A stretch of 64,000 bases of DNA from Archangium lipolyticum (GTDB lineage Bacteria; Myxococcota; Myxococcia; Myxococcales; Myxococcaceae). The notes beneath the pieces were generated by a model, which was given only the letters and a program-made list of their open reading frames with translations, searched no databases and was not told the origin of the DNA. The first letter of the stretch is position 1. Each line of letters begins with the position of its first letter. Location: positions 124,001 to 188,000 of the forward strand of contig NZ_JANKBZ010000003.1 in the NCBI RefSeq assembly GCF_024623785.1, given 5' to 3'. Below, one piece after another: positions 20,764 through 32,631 of this stretch. A program made the translations under genes and the position numbers.

Positions 20764-21918
20764 ATGATTCACCAGGGCGGACTTACCGGGCACCCCCGCC
20801 ACGTGCACCGCGCGGCGGTCGGGGCGTTGTTCTTCCTGCAGGGGTTGTGCTTCGCGAGCTGGGCGTCGCGCATCCCGACCATCCAGCAGCGCCTGGGCCT
20901 GTCCGAGGCGGCGCTGGGGGTGGCCCTGCTGGCCCTGCCCGCGGGGTCCATGACGAGTCTGCCCTTCGCGGGCTGGCTCGTGGCGAAGCGGGGCAGCCGG
21001 CAGGTGGTGCTCGGGGCGCTCGTGCTCTACGGGGTGGTGCTCACGGGACTGGGCGCGGTGGACAGCCTCGCGGGGCTCATGGCGGTGCTCTACCTGTTCG
21101 GCTTCGCGGGCAACCAGGTGAACATCGCGGTGAACACGCAGGCGGTGGGGGTGGAGGCGCTCTATGGCCGCTCGGTGATGGCGTCCTTCCATGGCCTGTG
21201 GAGCCTGGCGGGGTTCGTCGCCGCGGGGGTGGGCGCGGCGATGATGGGCTGGGGGGTGGAGCCCCTGCCGCACTTCGTGGGCACGTTCGGGCTGATCCTG
21301 GCGGCGCTGGCGGCGAGCGCGAGCTTCATCCTCCCGGACGGGCCCGGGCAGCACACCGGTGGCCGGCTGCTCACGCTGCCGGACAGGTCCCTGTGGGGCC
21401 TGGGGCTGATGGCCTTCTGCTGCATGATCTGCGAGGGGGCGATGTTCGACTGGAGCGGGGTGTACTTCCAGCGGGTGGTGCACGCCGAGCCGGATTGGGT
21501 GGGCTCGGGGTACGCGGTGTTCATGGCGTCCATGGCCACGGGGCGCTTCCTGGCGGACGGGCTCGTGCAGCGGCTGAGCCTGCGGCGGGTGTTCCAGCTG
21601 AGCGGCGGGCTCATCGCGGTGGGGCTGATGACGGCGGTGCTCCTGCCGGGCCTGCCCACGGCGCTGCTGGGCTTCCTGATGGTGGGCTTCGGGGTGTCGT
21701 CCGTGGTGCCGCTCGTCTACGGGGAGGCGGGCAGGTCGAAGACGATTCCGGCGGGGGTGGCGCTGGCGGCGGTGTCCACCATCGGCTTCCTGGGCTTCCT
21801 GATCGGCCCGCCGCTCATCGGCCTCATCGCGGAGGTGGTGAGCCTGCGCGGCTCCTTCACCCTCATCGCCTGCCTGGGCCTGGGGGTGGCGATCCTCGGC
21901 TCCAGGAAGGCGGACTGA
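20764..21918 (+). CDS. MFS transporter
   Basis: A 384-aa major facilitator protein of twelve predicted helices. The start FLQGLCFASWASRIPTIQ and the fold resemble the YbjJ/fucose-permease-like branch, which often moves sugars or small metabolites. GWLVAKRGSRQVV around residue 65 is the loop 2-3 motif (GxxxDRxGRR type, with Asp replaced by Ala). ATG 20764 places the first helix about 18 residues in; an ATG at 20713 is a possible longer start. It diverges from the GlnRS gene and has no metabolic partner nearby, so its substrate is unknown. Confidence 0.78.
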   Translation: MIHQGGLTGHPRHVHRAAVGALFFLQGLCFASWASRIPTIQQRLGLSEAALGVALLALPAGSMTSLPFAGWLVAKRGSRQVVLGALVLYGVVLTGLGAVDSLAGLMAVLYLFGFAGNQVNIAVNTQAVGVEALYGRSVMASFHGLWSLAGFVAAGVGAAMMGWGVEPLPHFVGTFGLILAALAASASFILPDGPGQHTGGRLLTLPDRSLWGLGLMAFCCMICEGAMFDWSGVYFQRVVHAEPDWVGSGYAVFMASMATGRFLADGLVQRLSLRRVFQLSGGLIAVGLMTAVLLPGLPTALLGFLMVGFGVSSVVPLVYGEAGRSKTIPAGVALAAVSTIGFLGFLIGPPLIGLIAEVVSLRGSFTLIACLGLGVAILGSRKAD

Positions 21919-21930
21919 GCCGCGCCGCGC

Positions 21931-21967
21931 GTCACAACAGGACCTCCGGGCCCGTCATCGAGCCGGA
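21931..21967 (+). repeat. Direct repeat, copy 1
   Basis: A 37-bp sequence beginning GTCACAACAGGACCTCC and ending CATCGAGCCGGA lies 13 bp after the MFS gene. It recurs at 23323-23359 with two differences, so the pair brackets the gene at 22048-23295. It may be a shared promoter or leader, or the scar of a duplication. Confidence 0.8.
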
Positions 21968-22047
21968 CCGCTGTCGGGCGTGGTGGGATTCCGCTGTGCT
22001 GAATAAGGCGCCAGCATCGCGCCCGAGCAAATACAGGGGGGCTCTAC

Positions 22048-23295
22048 ATGAGAGGTTTGTTCGTACCCATGGCCGTCATCCTTTTGCTCGCGGAAGTGGC
22101 CCACGCCGAAGGGCCCATTCCCGGAAGTGACGACCAAGCCAAGGCAAATCAGAACGAGGAGATAGAGGAGAAGCCCTCGGGAGCACTTCAGCGGATTCTC
22201 CTGGCGCGCGAGCAGAAGCGCATGGATCTGGCGGAGACGGAGATCCATGCCTTGAAGACCGAACTCCAGAAGGCCAGGAACAACATCGTGGGCATCGAGG
22301 CGCGGCAGTTGGATGCAACCGCCGTCGCCACTGCCCTGGAGCAGTTCCGCAACGACTTCCAGGCGCTGAGTGAGGTGATGGTCAAGGACAGTGCTCAGAC
22401 CGTGCCGGCCTACCAGAAGATGGAGAAGAGCCTGAACAACCTCTTTCAAAAATGCCTCTTCCCAGAGAACCTTCTCCCCACCATCGGCGAGCGGCAGCGG
22501 ACCATCGCTGCTCTGGACGCGCTGTACGACACCTCGTCCTGGCCCAGGGAGCCGCCGAGCTGGGCCGCGCTTCTTCCCCTCTCCCAGCTCCAGCGCGGGC
22601 TGGACGGTGTCACGCCAGCCGTTTCACAGATCCGGTCCGTGGTGAGTGGCTCGACTTCCTTCGTGAACACCACGCTATCGGTGCCACTGCTCACCCGCCT
22701 CTACGAACAGGACAAGGAGTCGGTGCTGGATGTCTGGCGGCGTATCGCCGATCGCGCCGAGTTGGGCATCAAGGACCGGGAGCAGCAGATCGAACAATCC
22801 AAGAAGGCGATGGTGGAGCTCGACAACGTCGCCGAGCAGCAGAAGAAGCGGAGCGATACGGATGCAACCCTGAGCTACACGATCTGGTTCATGGTGCTGG
22901 CACTCGTCGTGCTCTTCATCGCCACACGCACGTTCTCACCAGACATCCAGGCCCTCATCTTTCAGCAGCGCACCCTGGTGGAGATGATCGGCATGGCCTT
23001 TCTCCTGCTGACCATCATCGTCCTGGGGACCGGCGAGAAGATCGACCGCGCGGTGCTGGGAACACTGCTGGGCACGGTGGGCGGCTACATCTTTGGCCAG
23101 CAGATGCGTGCTCGCGGACCGGGCGAGCAGGACTCGAAGCCCGCCCAGCCCTCCGAGCCTGTCCAGCCCTCCACCCAGGCCGCATCTCTCAAGCGCGCCG
23201 CTGAGGCTGGAGGCTCCGTTGGCAATGGAGCGGCCTCGAATCCCACCCAGGTGGACACGCCCCTACCGGGGGTGACCCCTGCGAAGCGGGATTAG
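22048..23295 (+). CDS. Exported coiled-coil protein with two membrane helices, unknown function
   Basis: A 415-aa protein I do not recognise. It has a signal peptide (about residues 1-20, cut after AHA), a charged region rich in Glu/Lys/Gln that should form coiled coil (about 45-125 and 240-280), two hydrophobic helices (about 283-301 and 319-336), and a Pro/Ser/Ala-rich tail of 60 residues. This suggests a large periplasmic domain anchored by a helical hairpin. The gene stands alone between two copies of a 37-bp repeat, and the next gene encodes an M91-like protease. Codon use is slightly less GC-biased than in housekeeping neighbours. Confidence 0.6.
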   Translation: MRGLFVPMAVILLLAEVAHAEGPIPGSDDQAKANQNEEIEEKPSGALQRILLAREQKRMDLAETEIHALKTELQKARNNIVGIEARQLDATAVATALEQFRNDFQALSEVMVKDSAQTVPAYQKMEKSLNNLFQKCLFPENLLPTIGERQRTIAALDALYDTSSWPREPPSWAALLPLSQLQRGLDGVTPAVSQIRSVVSGSTSFVNTTLSVPLLTRLYEQDKESVLDVWRRIADRAELGIKDREQQIEQSKKAMVELDNVAEQQKKRSDTDATLSYTIWFMVLALVVLFIATRTFSPDIQALIFQQRTLVEMIGMAFLLLTIIVLGTGEKIDRAVLGTLLGTVGGYIFGQQMRARGPGEQDSKPAQPSEPVQPSTQAASLKRAAEAGGSVGNGAASNPTQVDTPLPGVTPAKRD

Positions 23296-23322
23296 CCCCG
23301 CGAGCCCGAGGAGCGCTCAGCG

Positions 23323-23359
23323 GTCACAACAGGACCTCCGGGTTCGTCATCGAGCCGGA
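23323..23359 (+). repeat. Direct repeat, copy 2
   Basis: Second copy of the 37-bp repeat, differing at two adjacent bases (TT instead of CC). Its end is 8 bp before ATG 23368, and its GGAGG overlaps the place where the ribosome site is expected, so here it serves as the leader of the M91-like gene. Confidence 0.8.
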
Positions 23360-23367
23360 GGTCCGAC

Positions 23368-24441
23368 ATGAACACGTTTCCCATCTCGATCGAGCAGGGC
23401 AGGTCCAACATCCTCATCTCCGAGTGCACGCACATCGACATGGACGATGTGCTCTGGAGCACGTCGATCGCGCACAAGGTGCGGCGGTACGAGGAGCACA
23501 ATGAGTCAGCGCTGGACGGCGGCAAGCGGTACGCCGGCTTCAAGGCCCTCGTCATGGGCGCGCTGAAGCAGCTCGCGGGGTATCCCGAGGGTCTCAAGTT
23601 GTTGCAGTCCTTGGAGGATGCACTCGCCAAGGGCTCGAATCAGGTGCTCATCCGGCCGGTGGATTCCGGCTGCCACAACGCCATCTCCGCCAACGTCAAT
23701 CCCGGTGGCATCATCTATGCGGTGAACGTGTCCCGGAAGGAGAAGGGGTACTTCCTCAAGGAGGGCATCAACCCGAGGGGAGGCAGCACGCTCATCGAGC
23801 TGGACCCGAACTTCTTCCGCAAGATGAAGCTGACGATCTCGCTGGGGAAGGAGGTGGAGACTCCCGAAGGCATCATCCTCGGCCACGAGCTCATCCACGC
23901 CCTGCACATCGCGGCGGGTGTCCAACTGCCCAAGGAGGTGGGAACCGAGTCGTTGTTCCCCATTGCCGAGGAGGAGAGCACCATCGGAGGCGTGAGCGGG
24001 ACGCGCAACGGCTACCCGCTCGACAAGCTCAAGGACTTCGTCACCGAGAACAAGCTTCGTGACTCCGCCGGGTTCCCCCGCCGCTTCAACTATCAGGTGT
24101 TCTTCAACAAGGACTCTTCCGGGCTGACGGTGACGAGCGTGACCGCGGATGCGCTCTTCGACGCCAGGGTCCGCCGCCACGTGCAGTTGGAGAAGAAGAG
24201 GAAGACCTCCGTCATCCCCGACCTGCAGCTCCTTCTCATGGCCTTGAAGAACTGGAAGGGCCCCAATCTCCCGGAGAAGTTCAAGACGGAGTTCCTCAAG
24301 CTGGGGGAGTGGGAGCAGCTGCGGGTGCTGGAGATCGCGCAGGATGGGCTCGCGATCGGTCGCTCCCTGCTGCAACAGGCCTTCCAGCAGGTCAAGGTGG
24401 GCTCCCCCGCGGAGGACTTCCTGAGCGACAGCTTCGTGTAG
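23368..24441 (+). CDS. M91-like zinc metalloprotease (effector-type)
   Basis: A 357-aa protein with no signal peptide. LGHELIHALH gives the HExxH zinc site (H173, E174, H177), and a glutamate run EEES at 201-204 followed by TIGG can supply the third ligand. The later ENKLRDSAGFPRRFNY and the upstream YPEGLKLLQSLEDAL are also typical of Peptidase_M91, the family of type III effectors NleD, HopH1 and XopG and many uncharacterised bacterial proteins. The family cleaves host or target proteins after delivery. About 110 C-terminal residues (from 250) are extra and Lys/Leu-rich. A role as secreted or contact-delivered toxin is plausible; no delivery genes are adjacent. Confidence 0.72.
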   Translation: MNTFPISIEQGRSNILISECTHIDMDDVLWSTSIAHKVRRYEEHNESALDGGKRYAGFKALVMGALKQLAGYPEGLKLLQSLEDALAKGSNQVLIRPVDSGCHNAISANVNPGGIIYAVNVSRKEKGYFLKEGINPRGGSTLIELDPNFFRKMKLTISLGKEVETPEGIILGHELIHALHIAAGVQLPKEVGTESLFPIAEEESTIGGVSGTRNGYPLDKLKDFVTENKLRDSAGFPRRFNYQVFFNKDSSGLTVTSVTADALFDARVRRHVQLEKKRKTSVIPDLQLLLMALKNWKGPNLPEKFKTEFLKLGEWEQLRVLEIAQDGLAIGRSLLQQAFQQVKVGSPAEDFLSDSFV

Positions 24442-24450
24442 CTGGGCGTC

Positions 24451-24662
24451 CGCGCGACCACTTTCCCTATCCGCCTGCCACGCCCGAGCAGATCGAGGAG
24501 TTCGAGCGGCGGGTGGGCTGGCGACTCGATCCGGACCTGCGGGCCTTCTATTTGCACTGCAACGGGGCGGAGCTGATTGAACGGCTGCCGGACACCCCTT
24601 ACCGCATCCTTCCGCTGTCCAAGATTGTTCGAGCACGGGTAGCCATCTCGCCAACTCCTTAG
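24451..24662 (+). pseudogene. Truncated duplicate of the SMI1/KNR4 gene
   Basis: Positions 24451-24648 align without gaps to 26341-26538 inside the intact SMI1/KNR4 gene, with about 21 base differences by hand alignment. Nearly all are synonymous: the translated pieces differ at one residue (RLDPDL versus RLDEDL). The copy lacks the first 12 codons and everything after VRARVAI, and reads into a stop at 24660-24662. It directly follows the M91-like gene. The two copies flank xylB. Confidence 0.85.
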
Positions 24663-24684
24663 CATCGGCTCCATCGTCGCGACG

Positions 24685-24795
24685 ATGTCCACCTTCCTGC
24701 ATGGCGAGGTGAAGTTCCCCTCGGACTACGAAAAGGTCTTCGCGCGAGAGCGACTCGAGAGGCTATCCAGGCGGTTCGCGGCCGCCGCGCGTTGA
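24685..24795 (+). pseudogene. Short 3' gene remnant of unknown origin
   Basis: An in-frame piece of 36 codons, ending ERLERLSRRFAAAAR and then a stop, follows the SMI1/KNR4 fragment. Its composition is that of the C-terminus of a real protein (an amphipathic, Arg-rich helix), but I do not recognise it and there is no ribosome site. It is probably the tail of a gene whose front was lost in the rearrangement that left the neighbouring fragment. Confidence 0.35.
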
Positions 24796-24835
24796 GTCCG
24801 CGCGCCTCGGGTCGCGGAGGAGGGGAGGAGAGTGC

Positions 24836-26284
24836 ATGTACCTCGGCATTGATGTGGGAACGTCGTCCGTGAAGGCGGTGCTCGTGGACGACCGGGAGCG
24901 CATCGTCGCGAGCGCCAGCGCGGCCCTGGAGGTCTCCCGGCCTCACGCGGGCTGGTCGGAGCAGGATCCGGATGCCTGGGTGCGTGGCTGCGAGCGCGTG
25001 CTGGACGAGCTCGCCTCCTCCCACGGGGCGGAGCTGTCGGCCGTCGAGGGCATTGGCCTGTCCGGCCAGATGCACGGCGCGACCCTGCTCGGCGCCGATG
25101 ACCGGCCGCTGCGTCCGGCCATCCTCTGGAACGACGGACGCTCGGAGGCCGAGTGCCATGAGCTGGAGCGGCGCTGTCCGCAATCACGGCAGATCTCGGG
25201 CAACATCGCCATGCCGGGCTTCACCGCGCCCAAGCTGCTCTGGGTCGCCCGGCACGAGCCGGACATCTTCGCGAAGACGCGCAAGGTGCTGCTGCCCAAG
25301 GACCATCTCCGGCTGTTCCTCGTCGGCGATCACGTCTCCGACATGTCCGACGCCGCCGGGACGCTCTGGCTGGACGTCGCCCGCCGCACGTGGTCCGAGG
25401 AGCTGCTCGCGGCCACGGGACTCTCGCTCGCGCACATGCCGCGGCTGGTGGAGGGCTCGGAGTCCTCCGGCCGGCTGCGGCCCGAGCTGGCCCGGCGCTG
25501 GGGCATGACACGCGCTCCGGTGGTGGCCGGGGGCGGAGGAGACAACGCGGCGAGCGCGATCGGCATCGGCGCGGTGCGGCCCGGCGAGGCCTTCGTGTCG
25601 CTCGGCACCTCGGGCGTGCTCTTCGTGTCCAACGCCCGCTTCTCGCCGAACACCTCGGGCGCGGTGCATGCCTTCTGCCATGCCGTGCCCGGCACCTGGC
25701 ACCAGATGGGCGTCATCCTCTCCGCCGCCGCGAGCCTCGAGTGGTTGTCCTCGCTGCTCGGCGAACCGGCGCCCTCGCTGGTCGCGGCCCTGGGCGAGCG
25801 CGTTCTGGCTCCCTCTCCGGTGAAGTTCCTGCCCTACCTCTCCGGCGAGCGCACGCCACACAACGATGCCTCGGCCCGGGGCGCCTTCGTGGGACTGGCG
25901 CATGGAGACGGACGTACGGCACTGACACAGGCGGTGCTGGAGGGCGTGGCCTATGCCTTCGCCGACTGCCTGCGCGTCCTCTCGGAGGCGGGCACGCAGG
26001 TGGCCCGTGCCTCGGTGGTGGGTGGTGGCTCGCGCTCACCCCTGTGGCTGAAGATCCTCGCGAGCGTGCTGGACCGTCCGCTGGACGTACACGCCGAGGG
26101 GGACTTCGGAGGCGCGTTCGGCGCCGCCCGCCTGGGCCGGCTCGCGGCGACGGGCGAGGATCCGTTCACGCTCGCCGTGCCGCCACCCGTGGCCCGGACG
26201 GTCGAGCCCGACCCGGCGCTCGTTCGCCACTATGCCCAGGAGTACCCGCGCTGGCGCCGGCTGTACCCCGCGCTCAGGGAGTGA
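24836..26284 (+). CDS. xylB: Xylulokinase
   Basis: A 482-aa FGGY-family kinase that phosphorylates D-xylulose to xylulose 5-phosphate. The N-terminal YLGIDVGTSSVKAVLVD is the phosphate-1 ATP motif, GLSGQMHGATLL is the sugar-binding motif typical of xylulokinases, and the catalytic base is D236 in VAGGGGDNAASAIG. The later VVGGGSRSPLWLKILASVL is the adenosine motif. A strong GGAGGAG site precedes ATG 24836. It is convergent with the polyol transporter/dehydrogenase operon; oxidation of arabitol by a mannitol/arabitol dehydrogenase yields xylulose, which this enzyme would phosphorylate. No xylose isomerase is nearby. Confidence 0.9.
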   Translation: MYLGIDVGTSSVKAVLVDDRERIVASASAALEVSRPHAGWSEQDPDAWVRGCERVLDELASSHGAELSAVEGIGLSGQMHGATLLGADDRPLRPAILWNDGRSEAECHELERRCPQSRQISGNIAMPGFTAPKLLWVARHEPDIFAKTRKVLLPKDHLRLFLVGDHVSDMSDAAGTLWLDVARRTWSEELLAATGLSLAHMPRLVEGSESSGRLRPELARRWGMTRAPVVAGGGGDNAASAIGIGAVRPGEAFVSLGTSGVLFVSNARFSPNTSGAVHAFCHAVPGTWHQMGVILSAAASLEWLSSLLGEPAPSLVAALGERVLAPSPVKFLPYLSGERTPHNDASARGAFVGLAHGDGRTALTQAVLEGVAYAFADCLRVLSEAGTQVARASVVGGGSRSPLWLKILASVLDRPLDVHAEGDFGGAFGAARLGRLAATGEDPFTLAVPPPVARTVEPDPALVRHYAQEYPRWRRLYPALRE

Positions 26285-26303
26285 ACTACACGGACAACTG
26301 ACG

Positions 26304-26777
26304 ATGACCACGCCCATGAGCCGCTTGCTCGAAGAGGTCTCGCGCGACCACTTCCCGTATCCTCCCGCCACGCCCGAGCAGATCGAGGAGTTCGAGCGAC
26401 GGGTAGGGTGGCGGTTGGATGAGGACCTGCGGGCCTTCTACCTGCATTGCAACGGGGCGGAGCTGATTGAACGGCTGCCGGACACCCCCTACCGCATCCT
26501 CCCGCTCTCCAAGATCGTCCGAGCACGGGTGGCCATCTACGGGGAGGATGATGACAAATGGGGTCCAGCCTCGGTGTATGCCCTCTGCGATGTGCAGGAC
26601 GGCAACTATGTGCTGGTGGACGTGAGCCGAGAGGAGAGCGGTCGTCATCCTCTCTTCGACGGCGATCATGAAGCCTGGCCAGACCCGGCCTACTGCAAGC
26701 AGGTCGCCAGTTCTTTCTCTGAGTTCTTGGAGCAGGTGCTTCGTACCCGGCGCAATCTCTACTGGTTGGGGGAGTGA
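26304..26777 (+). CDS. SMI1/KNR4 family protein
   Basis: A 157-aa cytoplasmic protein of the SMI1/KNR4 (SUKH) superfamily. ATPEQIEEFERRVGWRLDED followed by LRAFYLHCNGAEL is the family start, in which a helix pair is followed by the conserved Asn-Gly turn; YRILPLSKIVRAR continues the core. Bacterial members are often immunity proteins of polymorphic toxin systems, although many stand alone. It begins 20 bp after xylB and a truncated duplicate lies on the other side of xylB, so this locus has been duplicated. No toxin gene with a recognised nuclease or deaminase domain adjoins it. Confidence 0.85.
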   Translation: MTTPMSRLLEEVSRDHFPYPPATPEQIEEFERRVGWRLDEDLRAFYLHCNGAELIERLPDTPYRILPLSKIVRARVAIYGEDDDKWGPASVYALCDVQDGNYVLVDVSREESGRHPLFDGDHEAWPDPAYCKQVASSFSEFLEQVLRTRRNLYWLGE

Positions 26778-26807
26778 GCGCGCCGGGTCCACGCGAAGCG
26801 AACCCCG

Positions 26808-28289
26808 TCAGCCAGCCTTCGCCTCGAGTGCCTTGAGCGTCGCCACCACGCCCCGCGTATCGAGCTGCTTGCGCAGGTCGAGGTACAGGTCGACGAAGCC
26901 CTTGTTCGCGGGCAGCTGGGTGCCGACGATCTCCGGGATGCCGAGCAGCGTCATCGGCGAGTCGCTCTGGATGACCTTCTCCAGCAGGGGGCGCGCGTTG
27001 GGCTCGTTGATGGGGTAGCGCTCGCCCTTCTCGTCCGCGCCTCCGCGCAGGTAGCGGTCATAGGCCGCGAGGAAGAACGCGATGCGGTGATAGGGGCGTC
27101 CATTGTCCAGGATGGCGTGCACCGTGGGCATCAGGAAGCCCGGAATCTTCGAGCCACCATCGATGCACAACCGCGCCAGCTGATCGCCCACGGCCCGGTT
27201 GGAGAAGCGCCGCAGCAGCGTGGCCTTGTACTCCTCGAGGTCCAGCCCCGGCAGCGAGCGCAGCCACACGCCAGCATCCTGGTCGAGGAAGTCGCGCAGG
27301 TAGCCGGAGAAGAGCGGATCGTGCAGGGCGTCGTCCACCTTGCGGTAGCCCGAGAGGTAGGCGGGGTAGGAGAGCATGGTGTGGCTCGCGTTGAGCAGGC
27401 GGATCTTCGCCTCCTCGTACGGAGACACGTCCTTCGTGATCATCACGCCCCCGGCCTCCCACTCCGGGCGGCCGTTGCGGAAGTCGTCCTCCAGGACCCA
27501 CTGGATGAAGTCCTCGCAGATGACGGGGGCGGCGTCGTCGACGTCCGTCATCTCGCGCAGCCGCTGGCGGGTGGCGTCATCCGTGGCCGGGGTGATGCGG
27601 TCCACCATCGCGTTGGGGAAGCCCACCTCGCGCTCGATCCACGCGGCCAGCTCCGGATCCCTCGCCTTCGCGAAGGCGACGCAGGCGCGCCGGGCCTGGG
27701 CTCCGTTGTGGCGCAGGTTGTCGCAGGACATCACCGTGAAGGGCTTCACGCCCGCCTTGCGCCGGCGGTCCAGCGCCTCGATGAGGTAGCCGAACACCCC
27801 CTTGGGCTCCTGGGGGTGCGCCAGGTCATACGCCACCGAGGGGTGCTGGAGGTTGAAGCGGCCGTGCTCGTCGATGAGGTAGCCGCCCTCGGTGATGGTC
27901 AACGAGACGATGCGGATGTCCGGGTGGCTCAGCCGGTCGAGCACGGCCTGGGGCTGCTCGGGCGCGTAGAGGTACTCGACCATGGCCTCGACGACGCGCG
28001 AGGTGCGCGAGCCGTCCGGAGCCATCTCGCTCACGGTGTAGAGCCCGTTCTGGCGCTTCATGGCCGCGGCCATGGCGGCGTCCTGCGGCAGCAGGTTGAC
28101 GCCGCAGATGCCCCAGGCCTCGTGGCCTGGCCGGGAGAGGACGCGGTCGAGGTAGATGGCCTGGTGCGCGCGGTGGAAGCCACCCACGCCGATGTGCACG
28201 ATGCCGGCGCGCAGCTTGCTCCGGTCATAGCCGGGGCGGACGATAGACTTCGGCAGCGCGGAGAGGTGGGCCTGATCCAGGGTATGCAT
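26808..28289 (-). CDS. mtlK: Mannitol 2-dehydrogenase (polyol dehydrogenase)
   Basis: A 493-aa NAD-dependent long-chain polyol dehydrogenase that oxidises mannitol to fructose, or related polyols such as arabitol to xylulose. IVHIGVGGFHRAHQA around residues 30-44 binds the nucleotide. The catalytic set K295, N300 and H303 lies in KIRLLNASH, and N191 in CDNLRHNG; these are the same positions as in the Pseudomonas fluorescens enzyme. It is the last gene of the ABC-transporter operon, 12 bp after the ATPase gene. This arrangement is like the Rhodobacter smo/mtl polyol operon. Fructuronate and mannonate reductases share the fold, but the polyol setting argues against them. Confidence 0.9.
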   Translation of the reverse strand: MHTLDQAHLSALPKSIVRPGYDRSKLRAGIVHIGVGGFHRAHQAIYLDRVLSRPGHEAWGICGVNLLPQDAAMAAAMKRQNGLYTVSEMAPDGSRTSRVVEAMVEYLYAPEQPQAVLDRLSHPDIRIVSLTITEGGYLIDEHGRFNLQHPSVAYDLAHPQEPKGVFGYLIEALDRRRKAGVKPFTVMSCDNLRHNGAQARRACVAFAKARDPELAAWIEREVGFPNAMVDRITPATDDATRQRLREMTDVDDAAPVICEDFIQWVLEDDFRNGRPEWEAGGVMITKDVSPYEEAKIRLLNASHTMLSYPAYLSGYRKVDDALHDPLFSGYLRDFLDQDAGVWLRSLPGLDLEEYKATLLRRFSNRAVGDQLARLCIDGGSKIPGFLMPTVHAILDNGRPYHRIAFFLAAYDRYLRGGADEKGERYPINEPNARPLLEKVIQSDSPMTLLGIPEIVGTQLPANKGFVDLYLDLRKQLDTRGVVATLKALEAKAG

Positions 28290-28300
28290 GCGAGGGATGC

Positions 28301-29392
<1,092 letters not shown>

Positions 29393-29407
29393 GGATGGGG
29401 GCTCCGC

Positions 29408-30241
29408 TTACTTGACCGCGCCGAAGGTCAGACCGCGAACGAGCTGCTTCTGGGAGAACCAGCCGAGCACCAGGATGGGCGCGCAGGCGAGGGTGGAGAT
29501 GGCGGACAACCTGGCCCAGAACAGACCCTGAGGGCTGGAGAACGAGGCGACCAGCGCGCTGAGGGGCGCGGCCTGGGTGGTGGTCAGGTTCAAGGACCAG
29601 AAGGCCTCGTTCCAGCCGAGGATGAGGGACAGCAGTGCCGTGGAGGCCAGTCCGCCCCGGCTCACCGGCAGCAGGACCCGGATCATCTCCTGCGTGGTGG
29701 TGGCCCCGTCCATGCGCGCCGCCTCGAGGATGTCCTTCGGGATGTCACGGAAGTACGTGTAGATCATCCACACCATGATGGGCAGGTTGATGAGCGCGAA
29801 CACCACGATGAGCAGGACGCGCGAGTCGAGCAGCCCCAGGTTCCGCGACAGCAGGTAGATGGGCACCAGCGCTCCCACGCTGGGCATCATCTTGGTGGAG
29901 AGCATCCACATCAGGGTGCCGCGGGTGCGTGCGCTGGGATGGAAGGAGAAGCTGTAGGCCGCGGGCACCGCCACCAGCATGCCCAGCAGCGTGGCGCCGC
30001 CGCTGATGGCGAGCGAGTTCCAGGCGTAGTGCAGGTAGTTGGTCCGCTCGAGGATCTCCCGGTAGTTCTCCAACGTGGGCCCGAAGAAGAAGTCCGGGGG
30101 CATGGAGAACGCCTGCAGCTCGGTCTTGAAGCTGGTGAGCACCATCCAGAGGATGGGGAAGAAGATGATGAGGGCCACGAGCCAGGCGCCCACCGCCCGG
30201 GCGATCCCGGCCACGCGGCGTCGTTGTTTCAAGGTCGGCAT
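29408..30241 (-). CDS. smoG: Polyol ABC transporter permease (MalG/SmoG-like)
   Basis: A 277-aa inner-membrane permease with six predicted helices. The first is at about residues 15-36 (VGAWLVALIIFFPILWMVLT), and the ATPase-docking EAA loop reads EAARMDGATTTQEMIRVLLP. ATG 30241 is preceded by GGAGG. It pairs with the MalF-type permease encoded 11 bp upstream. Length and order match carbohydrate-uptake family 1 systems. Confidence 0.92.
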   Translation of the reverse strand: MPTLKQRRRVAGIARAVGAWLVALIIFFPILWMVLTSFKTELQAFSMPPDFFFGPTLENYREILERTNYLHYAWNSLAISGGATLLGMLVAVPAAYSFSFHPSARTRGTLMWMLSTKMMPSVGALVPIYLLSRNLGLLDSRVLLIVVFALINLPIMVWMIYTYFRDIPKDILEAARMDGATTTQEMIRVLLPVSRGGLASTALLSLILGWNEAFWSLNLTTTQAAPLSALVASFSSPQGLFWARLSAISTLACAPILVLGWFSQKQLVRGLTFGAVK

Positions 30242-30252
30242 GGAGGAGGCTC

Positions 30253-31128
<876 letters not shown>

Positions 31129-31174
31129 CACCGCACTCCTGATCGAAGGAGAATGAAGCTGGATGGGCCCGCGC

Positions 31175-32500
<1,326 letters not shown>

Positions 32501-32542
32501 GCGGCGCCTCCGTCAGAGCGGCGCGCACAGTAGGCGTCCGGT

Positions 32543-32570
32543 GTCCAATGCAAACGAGGTGCAATTGGAC
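32543..32570. promoter_or_regulatory. Spaced inverted repeat, candidate operator of the polyol operon
   Basis: GTCCAAT at 32543-32549 and ATTGGAC at 32564-32570 form a spaced palindrome, and the inner GCA and TGC extend it with one bulged base. It lies 43-70 bp before the binding-protein gene, in unusually AT-containing DNA. A repressor or activator of polyol uptake could bind here; no regulator gene is adjacent. Confidence 0.5.
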
Positions 32571-32631
32571 TCCTGTAACATCCGTCCAGAAGCAAACAGA
32601 AATCCCGGCGAGTACAGTATTACGGGATAAA

